A DNA stretch of 64,000 nt, taken from NCBI GenBank assembly GCA_964520865.1, contig CAZFOY010000009.1, positions 1 to 64,000 on the forward strand, given 5' to 3'. The position numbers and the translations under genes were made by a program. This DNA is from CAVQCT01 sp964520865 (GTDB lineage: Bacteria; Zixibacteria; MSB-5A5; GN15; FEB-12). Below, in pieces: positions 25,377-34,801 of the stretch. Every line of letters begins with the position of its first letter. Position 1 is the stretch's first letter. The notes under the pieces were generated by a model, which saw only the letters and a program-made list of their open reading frames with translations, had not been told where the DNA came from and did not search any database.

Positions 25377-26966
25377 TCAGTTGGGCAGCAACTTGAAGTC
25401 GCTGCTTGTGGGCATAGCCGAGTTCAGCGCGCTCTTCTTCCACTTGAGAAAAATCTTGTGATTCTGCTTATCGTAGTAAGCATCCGAAGGCGTGATACCC
25501 CAGATGTATTTCGCAACCAGAGTGTTCGTAGCATAATCGTACAGCCCCGCTTCGTTCTGATCAAAGCGGATACCGTATCGATAGCCCTCGAACGTACTGC
25601 TGTCGGTGTAATGACTCTCGTATAGCGAAGATTGCGCGCCTTTCAGTTCCGGATCCATTCCGAACAGCACATTGCCGGTCGGAGGCTGATCGGCCGGGGC
25701 CGTGAATATCAGCGAGGCCCAGTCCTTGTCGTCATAGATAACCAGATTACTCTCCTTGAGCGACTCTTTCGCATCAGAGAGCTGACCGGGAAGAAGGTCG
25801 GAGTCATCGGCCACCGCATTCTTGACGTAATCGCCGAAATCCTTGGTGACGTCGGCCCAGCTTTTCTTTCCGAGAGCTGCTTCGATAATGCCTTCTACAT
25901 CGTTGATCGACATGGCATTCAGCGTGTCAAATTTCCCTGAGAGATGGAGGTAGAGATCGAAGAATTTCGACAGCCCGAGGTCACTTCTCAGATAACCGGC
26001 AAACAGACCGGCGACCGGATAGGCTACATCCGCGCCCGAACTGTGGTCGAACCCGTTCATGGTGAGTATGGAGTCGAGGGATACAATTGTATCATTGTAC
26101 AGGAAACCGCCAAGAGCCATGAGCGAAGCCGGAGCTTTGCCCCATCGGCCACCATAGTAAACTGCAATCCCTTCGCGCATGATAGGAAGAGTATAAAGCG
26201 GGAGCTTGTGTAATTTCAGGTTGACGAGCAGGTGCGTAACCTCGTGAAAGTGCGGGAAGAAAGATGAAATCACGTCGTTGGACGCCAGGTCATACGTCCC
26301 TTTCACCATATGGCCGGTCAACTGCTTGACCGTGGAGTCACCGTCGCAATAGAAGTACTCGATCTTTTTCTCGTTGAGCGCCTTCAAATCGTCTTTGGAC
26401 AGCTTCAGAGAGTCGGCGATCCGATCTACATATTTGTCGGCCTGATCCAGCACGACCGGATTGAGAAACCCTTTGAGACTCGGGTGGTAGTGGATTCGGA
26501 AATATCTCGTTTCGATCACCGGCCAGTCTTTGCAGTAATAGTCTTCCGGATAGATCAGGTAATGGTAATCCCCTTGCTGCATGGCGTAGTAATCGTACTT
26601 CACCTCTTCGGCGCCTACGACCGCTTTAAACTCCATCATGGAGTAGTTACCCGGATTCAGGTGCGTTGCGTTCCTCACCGGCGGCGTGAAATAATGTTTC
26701 ATGACATCGAGATTCCTGACGATCGGCGAGGCGCAGTCGACTTTCAACGGGATGTCCTCGTACTGGATGTCAAACCGGTTGGCTCGTTCGAGGCAGGGAT
26801 CGGCCCAGAGATAGCCGGCCGATTCATAATTGCCCGACGCCAGCAGGTCGAAATAGTTGGCGAGCATTTGCACATCGGTCTCGGCTCGCAGGGCCGGTGC
26901 AACGGTCAGGGCCGCGAACACAAAGAACATTATGCTCAATAGATTGAGTTGGACCTTGCGGAGCAT
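25377..26966 (-). CDS. Secreted protein with HExxH gluzincin-type motif
   Basis: The 529-residue protein has a signal peptide (residues 1-28). A zinc-protease motif HEVTH lies at residues 241-245, followed about 25 residues later by 'MREGIAVYYGG', a glutamate-containing helix in the manner of peptidase MA-like gluzincins. The N-terminal third has no recognised domain. The C-terminal 110 residues are beta-rich and may be an accessory domain. A periplasmic or extracellular metallopeptidase is the best guess, with unknown substrate. AGAGG precedes the ATG, and a promoter with TGGACA and TATATT lies 40-67 bp upstream. Confidence 0.65.
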   Translation of the reverse strand: MLRKVQLNLLSIMFFVFAALTVAPALRAETDVQMLANYFDLLASGNYESAGYLWADPCLERANRFDIQYEDIPLKVDCASPIVRNLDVMKHYFTPPVRNATHLNPGNYSMMEFKAVVGAEEVKYDYYAMQQGDYHYLIYPEDYYCKDWPVIETRYFRIHYHPSLKGFLNPVVLDQADKYVDRIADSLKLSKDDLKALNEKKIEYFYCDGDSTVKQLTGHMVKGTYDLASNDVISSFFPHFHEVTHLLVNLKLHKLPLYTLPIMREGIAVYYGGRWGKAPASLMALGGFLYNDTIVSLDSILTMNGFDHSSGADVAYPVAGLFAGYLRSDLGLSKFFDLYLHLSGKFDTLNAMSINDVEGIIEAALGKKSWADVTKDFGDYVKNAVADDSDLLPGQLSDAKESLKESNLVIYDDKDWASLIFTAPADQPPTGNVLFGMDPELKGAQSSLYESHYTDSSTFEGYRYGIRFDQNEAGLYDYATNTLVAKYIWGITPSDAYYDKQNHKIFLKWKKSALNSAMPTSSDFKLLPN

Positions 26967-27005
26967 CCTCTTTCTCCTCTAATTTTTCATGGCAGTTTTC
27001 AGGTA

Positions 27006-27033
27006 AATATATAGCTTATACCGCTTTTGTCCA
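27006..27033 (-). promoter_or_regulatory. Candidate promoter of the HExxH protein gene
   Basis: On the minus strand TGGACA (27033-27028) is followed by 16 bp and TATATT (27011-27006), with about 33 bases of leader before the ATG at 26966. Confidence 0.5.
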
Positions 27034-27043
27034 GCAGCGACTT

Positions 27044-27072
27044 AAAAAAAAGCCCCGGTGAGGGGGCTTTTT
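27044..27072 (-). terminator. Intrinsic terminator after the PorV-like gene
   Basis: AAAAAAAA-GCCCC-GGTGA-GGGGGC-TTTTT is nearly symmetric and could work in both directions. On the minus strand it lies 20 bp after the porV-like stop and is followed by eight T, so it ends the TonB receptor/secreted protein/PorV operon. Confidence 0.85.
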
Positions 27073-27092
27073 GATATCGACAAAATGGACTG

Positions 27093-28097
27093 TCAGAACG
27101 TGAATCCGACCGAAAAACGCTGAGTTGACTCAAGCCGGCCGAAATCCTGCCAGGCATAGTCTATGATCAGCCTGGTATCCCGCGACATATTCGTCGAGAT
27201 ACCGCCTCCAAGCGCCAGACCTTCTTCGTCATAGTTGATCTTGTATCCGCCGCGAAGGAAAAATCGGTCGTTGAATCCGAGCTGAGCGCCCATCGAACCC
27301 TGTTGCTGATTGTCGTTGGGATGTTTCAGCTCGCTGGACAGGGTCAGCACTGAGTTAGGATTCATGTAGAAGTCATAGGCCAGCCCGACCTTGAACGCCA
27401 TCGGCAGATCGTACGGAGTGGTCTGCAGCTCGGCGTTTACCGCCGAATTGGATCCGCTCCCGTTCTGCTGATCGTAGTGTACGATCAGATCCGACCCGCT
27501 GAATTTCATCTCGGGACCCATGTTGGTAATGCTCATCCCCATTCGGAGACTCCTGAAGCCGGTGTAGAGCATGGTGCCGAAATCGACCCCGAAACCGGTA
27601 GCGGTTTCGTTGTGGATCTTTTCGCCGAGGTACTTGATGGTCGCGCCGAACGCGAACTTGTCGGTCAGCTGCCGGGCAAACGACAATCCGAGCGCGTAGG
27701 AGGTGGCGGTATAATACTCGCCCGTTCCGTCCTGTTGATCGAACGTCGTGATCTCCTGTTTGCCGGTACTCAGCACGGTGGCGGAGACGCCAAAGACTCC
27801 GATATTCTCGAAATTCTGGGCGAACCCGACATAGTTGAGTGAAATGTCCAGCAGATAGTTTACGTTGGTGAATCCGATGGCGGCGTGTTCGACTTCCACC
27901 AGCCCCGCCGGATTCCAGTACATACTGTAAACATCGTTGGCGATAGCAACCGAAGCTTCGCCCATCCCCTGGTATTTCGAGCCGACCCCGATCTTGAGGA
28001 ACTGGGCACCGGCCGAACCTGCCTTGGTGAAATCAGCGGAGACGGCGCTGCCGGCTATCGCCAGCGTGATGATGAATGTGAGTAGCTTTTTCATCAT
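27093..28097 (-). CDS. PorV/PorQ-family outer membrane beta-barrel protein
   Basis: The 334-residue protein has a signal peptide (about residues 1-21). It opens with 'AGAQFLKIGVGSKYQGMGEA', followed by 'ANDVYSMYWNPAGL', the N-terminal signature of PorV-like (UPF0164) proteins. Alternating amphipathic strands then run to a C-terminal phenylalanine ('RFSVGFTF'), as expected for a barrel of the FadL type. In Bacteroidetes PorV shuttles type IX cargo to the attachment complex. Here it follows directly (9 bp) a secreted protein bearing a sorting-type C-terminus. GAGGAGGCG precedes a double ATG; either may start. Confidence 0.85.
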   Translation of the reverse strand: MMKKLLTFIITLAIAGSAVSADFTKAGSAGAQFLKIGVGSKYQGMGEASVAIANDVYSMYWNPAGLVEVEHAAIGFTNVNYLLDISLNYVGFAQNFENIGVFGVSATVLSTGKQEITTFDQQDGTGEYYTATSYALGLSFARQLTDKFAFGATIKYLGEKIHNETATGFGVDFGTMLYTGFRSLRMGMSITNMGPEMKFSGSDLIVHYDQQNGSGSNSAVNAELQTTPYDLPMAFKVGLAYDFYMNPNSVLTLSSELKHPNDNQQQGSMGAQLGFNDRFFLRGGYKINYDEEGLALGGGISTNMSRDTRLIIDYAWQDFGRLESTQRFSVGFTF

Positions 28098-28106
28098 TCG
28101 CCTCCT

Positions 28107-30866
28107 CTACTTTATTATTGCGAAGCGGCCGAGGCGCTCGCCGTAAGGTGATTCAACGTGATATATGTAAATTCCGGAAGCTACCTGCTGCTGACTTGAG
28201 GACTGCAGGTTCCACCGGGCCGTCCCGGTGCCATCATCGTGATTGATCGTGTTCACCAGGTCCCCCGTAAGGGTGTAAATACGGATCGTACACTTGTCAG
28301 GTACTTTCTGGAATTCTATTACTGCTTCGCCCTGTCCCGTCTCAACCATCGAAGAATACTGGGCGTAGTACGGATTGGGTACCACCCTGATATCCTTCAT
28401 CTGGTTCGTTGCGGCCGCGGCGTTGACACCGTCGGTCTTGAATGTAAAGACATCGCCCGGGCCGTTCAGCGGTGCCCCTTCGATCGTCAAAACGTCACCG
28501 ATTGTCGGGTTGTAAACCGAACCATCGAGCGTAAACCTCCAGCCATACTCGTAAGGAAAAGCTACACTGGTCAGATCGTTCATGGGATCGTAAGGGTAGT
28601 TTACGATCACAAGTGCTTGATCCGTGCTCCAGGTACTCTCAATCGGCCATGCGTCGAGAGCCAGAGATACGCGCTCGTTGGTCGTCATATCCCAGACCTC
28701 GAATGGAACAGGGATTCTCGGATACGTGGTGCCATCAAAGTATTCCCAGATTGATGGGGCCACGGTAGAGTCAGTGGTGTATCTGATCTCATACCGATGG
28801 CGATACTTTGCCAGACCGAAAGCGTGTGCATCAACGCCTGTCCAGTATGGAAGGACAGCTCCACTGAATTCGCTGACCGCAAGCGTCGTATTGGCGCCAG
28901 CGAATACTGTCTGTTCATAGCTTCTCGGTTCGAGTGCGGGATTCTGCACTATCACCCGAAGGCCCTCGGCGACATTGTAGTAGTCAGCATCGCCGTCATA
29001 CCGCGTTTGATTTGCCAGAAGGGTGTCCGGCGAATCAGAGGCACTGTCCGGTTGTTTGATCAAGAACCAATAAGTGGTTGCGGGCGTATCCTGAAATGTA
29101 ATTTCGTACGTCGAGTTTGTCACTGCAGTCTGGTCAAAAACGACCGGGTACACCTCACCTTGGGAAGCGGATTGCGATCCGGTATACGTGTGCTCGACGG
29201 TCGCCGCTGCTTCGTAGTGACCGGCCGGATTGTTGTGCGGTGTCGCCGAAACGACGTTCGGCGTTTGATTAGCGATGCCGAATCCAGACTGAAGCGCATC
29301 GACTCCGGCCGTGGTGTCGCCTGTGTCGAATGCGGCAAGACAGTACCAGTAATCGACGCCGTTGTACAAACCGGTATCAACGAACGAATGCGGAATCGGA
29401 TCACCTGGGTTGTTGATGGCCCAGGTTGCAATCGGCGTGTAGTCGATAGAAAGGCAGTTGTTGCCGGTCTGATAGTTGACTTCACCCCAGGTCTTACCCT
29501 GGTTCTCGCTACGGTAGAGTTTATATCCTACGAAATCGTTAACCTGACTGAGCGGGTCGACACCGACTTCGGAAGTATCATTCCATGAAAGGTAGACCCT
29601 CCGGTCAGCTGCTCTGGCCCGCAAGGTCGGCGTTGTCGGAGGTTGCGGCCCGATATAGTGAGCGTCATAGAGCTGTTGCGCCATATCGCAGTTGGCGACG
29701 AAATCAGCAGAGTCAGCACCGGCCACCAGAGCGTAGACCAGCCTTACCGTGGCTCCGGAAGGCAGATCAAAGCCGTGGGAGCATTGGATGTAGAACTGAT
29801 CGGTCGGCGGCAAAGGCGTGTCGTACTGATCGGAATGAATCATGGCGTAACGCCCGGGATCGTCCTCCGGCAGATACGACCAGTCGTCGGTACGTAATGC
29901 CGTCATCCCGACATTTCCCGGAGTAGCAAGCAGCTTGGTGCCCATTACGCCGGTTTTGACGGTTGGACCCCAGCCGGGATCTTTCCCGGTTACGTCGTAG
30001 ATGTACGCCCAGTTATCGGGCACGCTATACACGACTTCGTCATTCTGGTTACCGTTTCCACCGTGACCGTCCAGCCCGCCAACGTCCATATCGGCATAAA
30101 GCCCAAAGGACATATCGGTATAGTTGGTTGTAGAGGTATTGGTGATATCCAGAATCACGAAGAGAAAATCTTCATTGTAACAGTAGTTCCACTGAAGCAT
30201 ATGGTGCGTGAATTCCAGTCCCATGACCGGTGATCCGAGCGCCGCGTCGTTGAATCGATAATATGAATCCTGAAGCGACACGGGACCGGCCTGGGTGGAA
30301 TCATAGGCGGAAATCAGCGAGTTGTACTGGAATCTCTGGTCGTACGTCCAGGACTGCTGGTCCGGTGACCAGACTCTCCAACCGTCGGCGGGACTTCCAA
30401 CTCCCAGTCCGACCGTATCGGATGTGTTCCAATTGTAGTACCGAGTCGAATCGGTCGAGAGATAGATCCGGTATTTGTCGACATTGCTCACGGGCATTTT
30501 GATTGCCTGGAAGTCATCGTAGGTGTTGGCAAGCAAAGTATCACCACCGGGAGCTACGGTACCGATCCAGTAACGGATCTCGGCCAAATAATCATGCCCC
30601 GAATTCCGCGGCCACTCTCCGGAAGGGAGGTAGCCGGGATAGCCGCCGACCAGTCCGAAGTTGTCGATGCTCGTAACGATGTTACCCTTGTTCTGGATAA
30701 TACGATCTATCGACGTCGGAGCCGGTGCCAGAGAGAGATTGCTGTCCCTATCCCTGGTCGGCCGCTGGGCCGAAGGTGGCATTGACGCACCCAACTGGGC
30801 GCATAGAACGAAGGTCGCAATCAGTGCGAACACCTTCATCGTATATGTCAGTTTCGTTTTCATCAT
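28107..30866 (-). CDS. Large secreted protein with C-terminal sorting-type domain
   Basis: The 919-residue protein has a signal peptide with its cleavage region near residue 28. It continues with a beta-rich ectodomain, 'DYLAEIRYWIGTVAPGGDTL' and 'NEDFLFVILDITNTS' among its motifs, and a fibronectin-type-III-like segment near residues 420-520 ('RVYLSWNDTSE', 'YKLYRSENQGKTWGE'). The last 95 residues start 'DIRVVPNPYYAQYSS', include 'IRIYTLTGDLVNTI' and end 'SGIYIYHVESPYGE' plus a hydrophobic tail. This is the FCB export/anchoring domain in a variant form. No enzyme motif was found, so an adhesin or surface-layer function is possible. It is the middle gene of a three-gene operon. Confidence 0.78.
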   Translation of the reverse strand: MMKTKLTYTMKVFALIATFVLCAQLGASMPPSAQRPTRDRDSNLSLAPAPTSIDRIIQNKGNIVTSIDNFGLVGGYPGYLPSGEWPRNSGHDYLAEIRYWIGTVAPGGDTLLANTYDDFQAIKMPVSNVDKYRIYLSTDSTRYYNWNTSDTVGLGVGSPADGWRVWSPDQQSWTYDQRFQYNSLISAYDSTQAGPVSLQDSYYRFNDAALGSPVMGLEFTHHMLQWNYCYNEDFLFVILDITNTSTTNYTDMSFGLYADMDVGGLDGHGGNGNQNDEVVYSVPDNWAYIYDVTGKDPGWGPTVKTGVMGTKLLATPGNVGMTALRTDDWSYLPEDDPGRYAMIHSDQYDTPLPPTDQFYIQCSHGFDLPSGATVRLVYALVAGADSADFVANCDMAQQLYDAHYIGPQPPTTPTLRARAADRRVYLSWNDTSEVGVDPLSQVNDFVGYKLYRSENQGKTWGEVNYQTGNNCLSIDYTPIATWAINNPGDPIPHSFVDTGLYNGVDYWYCLAAFDTGDTTAGVDALQSGFGIANQTPNVVSATPHNNPAGHYEAAATVEHTYTGSQSASQGEVYPVVFDQTAVTNSTYEITFQDTPATTYWFLIKQPDSASDSPDTLLANQTRYDGDADYYNVAEGLRVIVQNPALEPRSYEQTVFAGANTTLAVSEFSGAVLPYWTGVDAHAFGLAKYRHRYEIRYTTDSTVAPSIWEYFDGTTYPRIPVPFEVWDMTTNERVSLALDAWPIESTWSTDQALVIVNYPYDPMNDLTSVAFPYEYGWRFTLDGSVYNPTIGDVLTIEGAPLNGPGDVFTFKTDGVNAAAATNQMKDIRVVPNPYYAQYSSMVETGQGEAVIEFQKVPDKCTIRIYTLTGDLVNTINHDDGTGTARWNLQSSSQQQVASGIYIYHVESPYGERLGRFAIIK

Positions 30867-30877
30867 TGCACTCCGGC

Positions 30878-33547
30878 TTAGAAGTTAAATTCTAACCCGG
30901 TCCTGATCGTCCGGGGCGGTGAAAAGTTCTGCGGGTCCTTGTCATACAACGAGTCCCAGTGATTGATCTCCTGCTGATTCGTTGCGAGCGTGGCGGTCGG
31001 GGTGGAACCGTCGTAATCCGGACGTCCCGTCAGCGGATAGACCTGGATAACATTCTGCCTGTTAAAGAGGTTATCCACTTCCACAAAGAACGAGACAAGG
31101 TAATTGTTCATCGAGAACCTGAAGTCTTTATTCAACCGCATATCAACTGTATAATTGGCGGGCAGCCGTCCGGCGTTGCGATCTCCGAGTCGCAATCCGC
31201 TGACATCGGTCAGCGTGTAAGGCAGGCCGGAACCGTAGTGACCGACCACATTGACTCCCCACTCGGTAGGAACCTTGACTCCGAACAGACGTGCTTTGGA
31301 GTCTCTGGGTACCCGGAAGTCGACCACACCGGTGATCGTGTGCCGCTGGTCGAAATCAAGCGGATATTCCGTCACCGGGGCCAGGGTATCTTCGGTAGAG
31401 GTGAGGAACGTATAGTACGGTTCGAGCGCGTAGGACCCGTTTCCTTTCGCTATCATATAGCCGTAGGAAATCGAGCCGCTGAGATAGCCGTTGCCGGCGA
31501 GTTTCTCGAGCTGAATATCCAGCCCCTTCACCGAACCATAGTCGCCGTTCACGAAACTCGTCACCGAATTGCCGGCGATCTTAAATGTCGATCGGGTCGT
31601 CACGAGATCGTTGATGTCTTTGTAATAGGCGGTAGCATCGAGCTTGACGCTCTGCCCGATCAGGTGAACCAGACCAACCTCATAAGAGATTGTTCTCTCC
31701 GGTTCAAGGTCCGGATTGCCGAGGAGCGGATAGCCGCTCGAGACATCACCCTTGGTATTCGTGTACAGGTAGGTGAACTGAGGCGCCTGATAGTACACGC
31801 CGTAGTTAAAGTGCATGACCGATTTTTCGGAAATCGGGAAGGAGACTCCCAATCTCGGAGAGAAGTGCCCTTTGGCGCTTGCTTTCTTGAATGTCGAGGT
31901 CTCGGCGAACGGCGTGATATTATAAGAGATATCCGAGTTCCTATAATCGTAGCGCATTCCCACATTAATAATAAAGGCGTCATATTCCATCTTATCCTGC
32001 GCAAAGACGGACAGATACGTGGGCTTGCTCGAATACAACTCGCCGTAGGGACGAGAGTTGAAGAACTGCTTGAAATCCCAGTTCACGCTGTAGCGACGGT
32101 ATTCGACGCCTGCTTTGAGTTCGTTTCTCTTATCGATCTGGTCGATAATGCTTCCGTGCAGCGCCGTATACTCCGACTGGCGGAACCTGAACGTCGGATC
32201 GAAATCAGAACCGGCCGTGAAGCCGACCAACTGCATCGGATCCGAGTAATCGGGATTGTTTCCGTAATTGCTATCCTGAATGGTGCCGTTGTACACCCCG
32301 TTGGAGTCAACCGAATAGCCGGGCCAGTTGGTCCAATAGGTGTCGAACAGCTGAGCGGGAGCACTCTTGGTCCTGGTATAGAATCTATTAACCCGCATCG
32401 AAAGGATCGTATTGGTGCCGGCGTGATAGTTCCCCGACATGCCGATGAGATACGATTCCTTCTTGAATATCGGGAGGCCATCGAGATTGAAATCATAAGA
32501 TCTGCCGTTCACGTCCCGATGCTGGTAAATCTCTCCGTTTGACTGGTAATAGGTACCGCTGGTGATCAAGCGGAGTTTCTGCAGCGGCTGCATCGAGAGC
32601 TTCGCTGATCCCGTGTACGACGCGATACCGTTATGAGGGAGATAGCTCGGGTCGTGCAGATATTCACCGGCGACGCTGAAATTGTCGGCGTTCGGGTTCA
32701 TATACGGCATCGGTCCGGCCAGATTGAAAGACGCGGAACGATTGTCAATTCGCTTGAGATTACTGAGTTTGCCTCCGTTGACATCGTAGGGCTGGGTGAA
32801 TCCCTGATACATCTTGAAATTCCCGGAGTAATTAGAACCGCCTTCACGGGACACCGCGCTCACGATACCGGAAAGTGCCTCACCGTACTCGGCCGTGTAG
32901 CCGCCCGAAGTAAGCGTGAGCTCTTCGAGCGAATTGGGCATGATGTGAATTCCTGAGTTGAGTACGAACGGGTCCTGTACCGAGAAACCGTCGTAGTAAT
33001 ACGATACCTGGCCGGAACGGCCGCCGCGGATATGAATTGAGTTGTCGCGGTCGATTACTACGCCCGGATAATTCGTAAGTACGGATTGCACCGTGATGAT
33101 GTTCGGAAGGGTCTTCAGACGGTCGGCCGTGAAGATGACTTTCGACGCGGTCAGGTCCTTCTGGATAATAGGATTGTCCGCATACACCACTACCTTCTGT
33201 CCAAGCTCAATTGCCTGCTCCTTCATCGAAAAGTCGACGGGGGTCGTCAGGTCCACCAGGACCCTTACTTCTTTCTTGACGACCGGTTCGAATCCTACAC
33301 TGCTGACCGTGATGTCGTATTTGCCGCTCGGTACATTGATGATGAAATACTCGCCGTCGACATCGGTCTTCGTTGCAAGGCTTGTTCCATTGACACGAAC
33401 AGTCGCACCGACAAGAGGCTGATCAGTCTTCTCGTCGATGACAACTCCGGAGACTTTGCCGGTTACCCCAGCACTTATGTTGGAGGCCAATATGAGGATC
33501 AGGAAAAGTGGCAGAAGGCAGATATACCTCTGCTTGTGACTTTTCAA
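30878..33547 (-). CDS. TonB-dependent receptor with carboxypeptidase-regulatory-like N-domain
   Basis: The 889-residue protein starts at a TTG (33547-33545) that has AGGAGG seven bases upstream; the longer frame to 33622 lacks this. After the signal peptide, residues 30-115 form a CarbopepD_reg-like domain ('VSGVVIDEKTDQPLVGATV'). A plug domain follows ('NYPGVVIDRDNSIHIRGGR', 'YTAEYGEALSGIVSAVSREG') and then a 22-strand barrel ending in an aromatic residue. Receptors of this layout import ligands using TonB energy or, as SusC/Omp121-like proteins, pair with surface lipoproteins. No SusD is adjacent; instead a secreted sorted protein and a PorV protein follow 11 and 9 bp later. Confidence 0.88.
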   Translation of the reverse strand: MKSHKQRYICLLPLFLILILASNISAGVTGKVSGVVIDEKTDQPLVGATVRVNGTSLATKTDVDGEYFIINVPSGKYDITVSSVGFEPVVKKEVRVLVDLTTPVDFSMKEQAIELGQKVVVYADNPIIQKDLTASKVIFTADRLKTLPNIITVQSVLTNYPGVVIDRDNSIHIRGGRSGQVSYYYDGFSVQDPFVLNSGIHIMPNSLEELTLTSGGYTAEYGEALSGIVSAVSREGGSNYSGNFKMYQGFTQPYDVNGGKLSNLKRIDNRSASFNLAGPMPYMNPNADNFSVAGEYLHDPSYLPHNGIASYTGSAKLSMQPLQKLRLITSGTYYQSNGEIYQHRDVNGRSYDFNLDGLPIFKKESYLIGMSGNYHAGTNTILSMRVNRFYTRTKSAPAQLFDTYWTNWPGYSVDSNGVYNGTIQDSNYGNNPDYSDPMQLVGFTAGSDFDPTFRFRQSEYTALHGSIIDQIDKRNELKAGVEYRRYSVNWDFKQFFNSRPYGELYSSKPTYLSVFAQDKMEYDAFIINVGMRYDYRNSDISYNITPFAETSTFKKASAKGHFSPRLGVSFPISEKSVMHFNYGVYYQAPQFTYLYTNTKGDVSSGYPLLGNPDLEPERTISYEVGLVHLIGQSVKLDATAYYKDINDLVTTRSTFKIAGNSVTSFVNGDYGSVKGLDIQLEKLAGNGYLSGSISYGYMIAKGNGSYALEPYYTFLTSTEDTLAPVTEYPLDFDQRHTITGVVDFRVPRDSKARLFGVKVPTEWGVNVVGHYGSGLPYTLTDVSGLRLGDRNAGRLPANYTVDMRLNKDFRFSMNNYLVSFFVEVDNLFNRQNVIQVYPLTGRPDYDGSTPTATLATNQQEINHWDSLYDKDPQNFSPPRTIRTGLEFNF

Positions 33548-33829
33548 GGCGATACCTCCTCTATAATTGTTTATCAAAGATTCCACTTTAAGGAAAAACT
33601 CAGTATTTCTTCGAATTCTCAATTCTGCAATAGTATCGGACTGGTGACTGAATACTTAATAAGTAGGCCGGTGAATTTTCGTTGGGCAAAAATGGAAGGA
33701 TGATCCGCCCGAATCATCAAGTTTTGGGCCGGGACTCCGATAAATCTTTAAGCGTCAATTGATGGGGCCGTTATGCCTTTTCCGTTGATGCTGCCTAAAC
33801 TTACGTAATTACAATAAGGTAGGGACGAG

Positions 33830-34801
33830 TTGCACCTGCGCACGGGTTACCACATTTCGATCATCTTACTCGTTGCTACGCTGAGTGTTGTCGGCACGGG
33901 CCGGGCGGCATCGGTCGACGATTCGCCGGTGCGGGTCGCAATCGTTTCAAGCGATACTCTCACCTCCACGCAACGGACACTCAGCGGCGCGGAGAAAGTC
34001 ATCTCCCGCTCACATCCCGAAGCGTTCTTCAGCACTTTCCTCATCAGCAAAGATCTTTCAGAAAATCAGACGACTATAGATTCGCTCAAGAAACTCCATC
34101 CGAAACTGATTCTCACGGTTGGAAGCTCCGCGACACAACTGGCGCACGAGAATTTCCATGATATCCCGATCGTCTTTTCGGCGGTGAAATACCCGGTGTT
34201 GTCCGGATTTGTCGATTCGGTCATGCGCCCGGGATCGAATATCACCGGAGCATCCCTCGATATTCCCACCGATATTCAGTTCACCTATTTCAAGAAAATC
34301 ATACCGAACATCAAGAAGATTGGCGTGCTGTACACGGCCAATACGGCGAGTCTCATTCCTCAGGCCCGCGTGGTTGCGCAGCACCTCGGTCTGGATCTCA
34401 TTGCGGTAAGAGTCAACGATGACAAGAGCCTCCCGGAGGCGCTCGACTCCCTTACGAACATGGTCCAGGGGATCTGGTCGGTTGCAGATGAAAATCTCTT
34501 CAAGCCCAAGAGTACCCGCTATATCCTGCTGAACACTCTCAAAAAGGGTATCCCCTTTATGGGCTTCTCTCGCTACGTGGTCGAATCCGGAGCATTGTTC
34601 GCGCTCGACTTTGACTACAAGGCCGTTGGATTGCAGGCGGGCGCTATAGCCAACAAAGTGATCGATGGCGAGCCTCCGAGCGATATTCAGGTGACCAGCG
34701 CCGACGTGATCTGGTTCCATTATAATGAGAACACGGCAAAGCGGATAAATATTGTCATTCCCGAAGAGCTGGCGGCAATCGCTAAGGAGGTGTACCGATG
34801 A
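33830..34801 (+). CDS. ABC_sub_bind-type periplasmic binding protein
   Basis: The 323-residue protein has a signal peptide (about residues 1-26) and the two-lobed fold of the ABC substrate-binding family that includes tryptophan/tyrosine-type binding proteins. Signs are 'LHPKLILTVGSSATQLA', 'IPIVFSAVKYPVLSGF', 'GSNITGASLDIPTD', 'KIGVLYTANTAS' and 'GIWSVADENLF'. No permease or ATPase is present. Its stop overlaps the ATG of a histidine kinase (ATGA), so it is most likely the ligand-sensing partner of that kinase. Start is TTG at 33830 with AGGTAGGGA upstream; the 282-bp spacer before it holds no gene I can support. Confidence 0.82.
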   Translation: MHLRTGYHISIILLVATLSVVGTGRAASVDDSPVRVAIVSSDTLTSTQRTLSGAEKVISRSHPEAFFSTFLISKDLSENQTTIDSLKKLHPKLILTVGSSATQLAHENFHDIPIVFSAVKYPVLSGFVDSVMRPGSNITGASLDIPTDIQFTYFKKIIPNIKKIGVLYTANTASLIPQARVVAQHLGLDLIAVRVNDDKSLPEALDSLTNMVQGIWSVADENLFKPKSTRYILLNTLKKGIPFMGFSRYVVESGALFALDFDYKAVGLQAGAIANKVIDGEPPSDIQVTSADVIWFHYNENTAKRINIVIPEELAAIAKEVYR

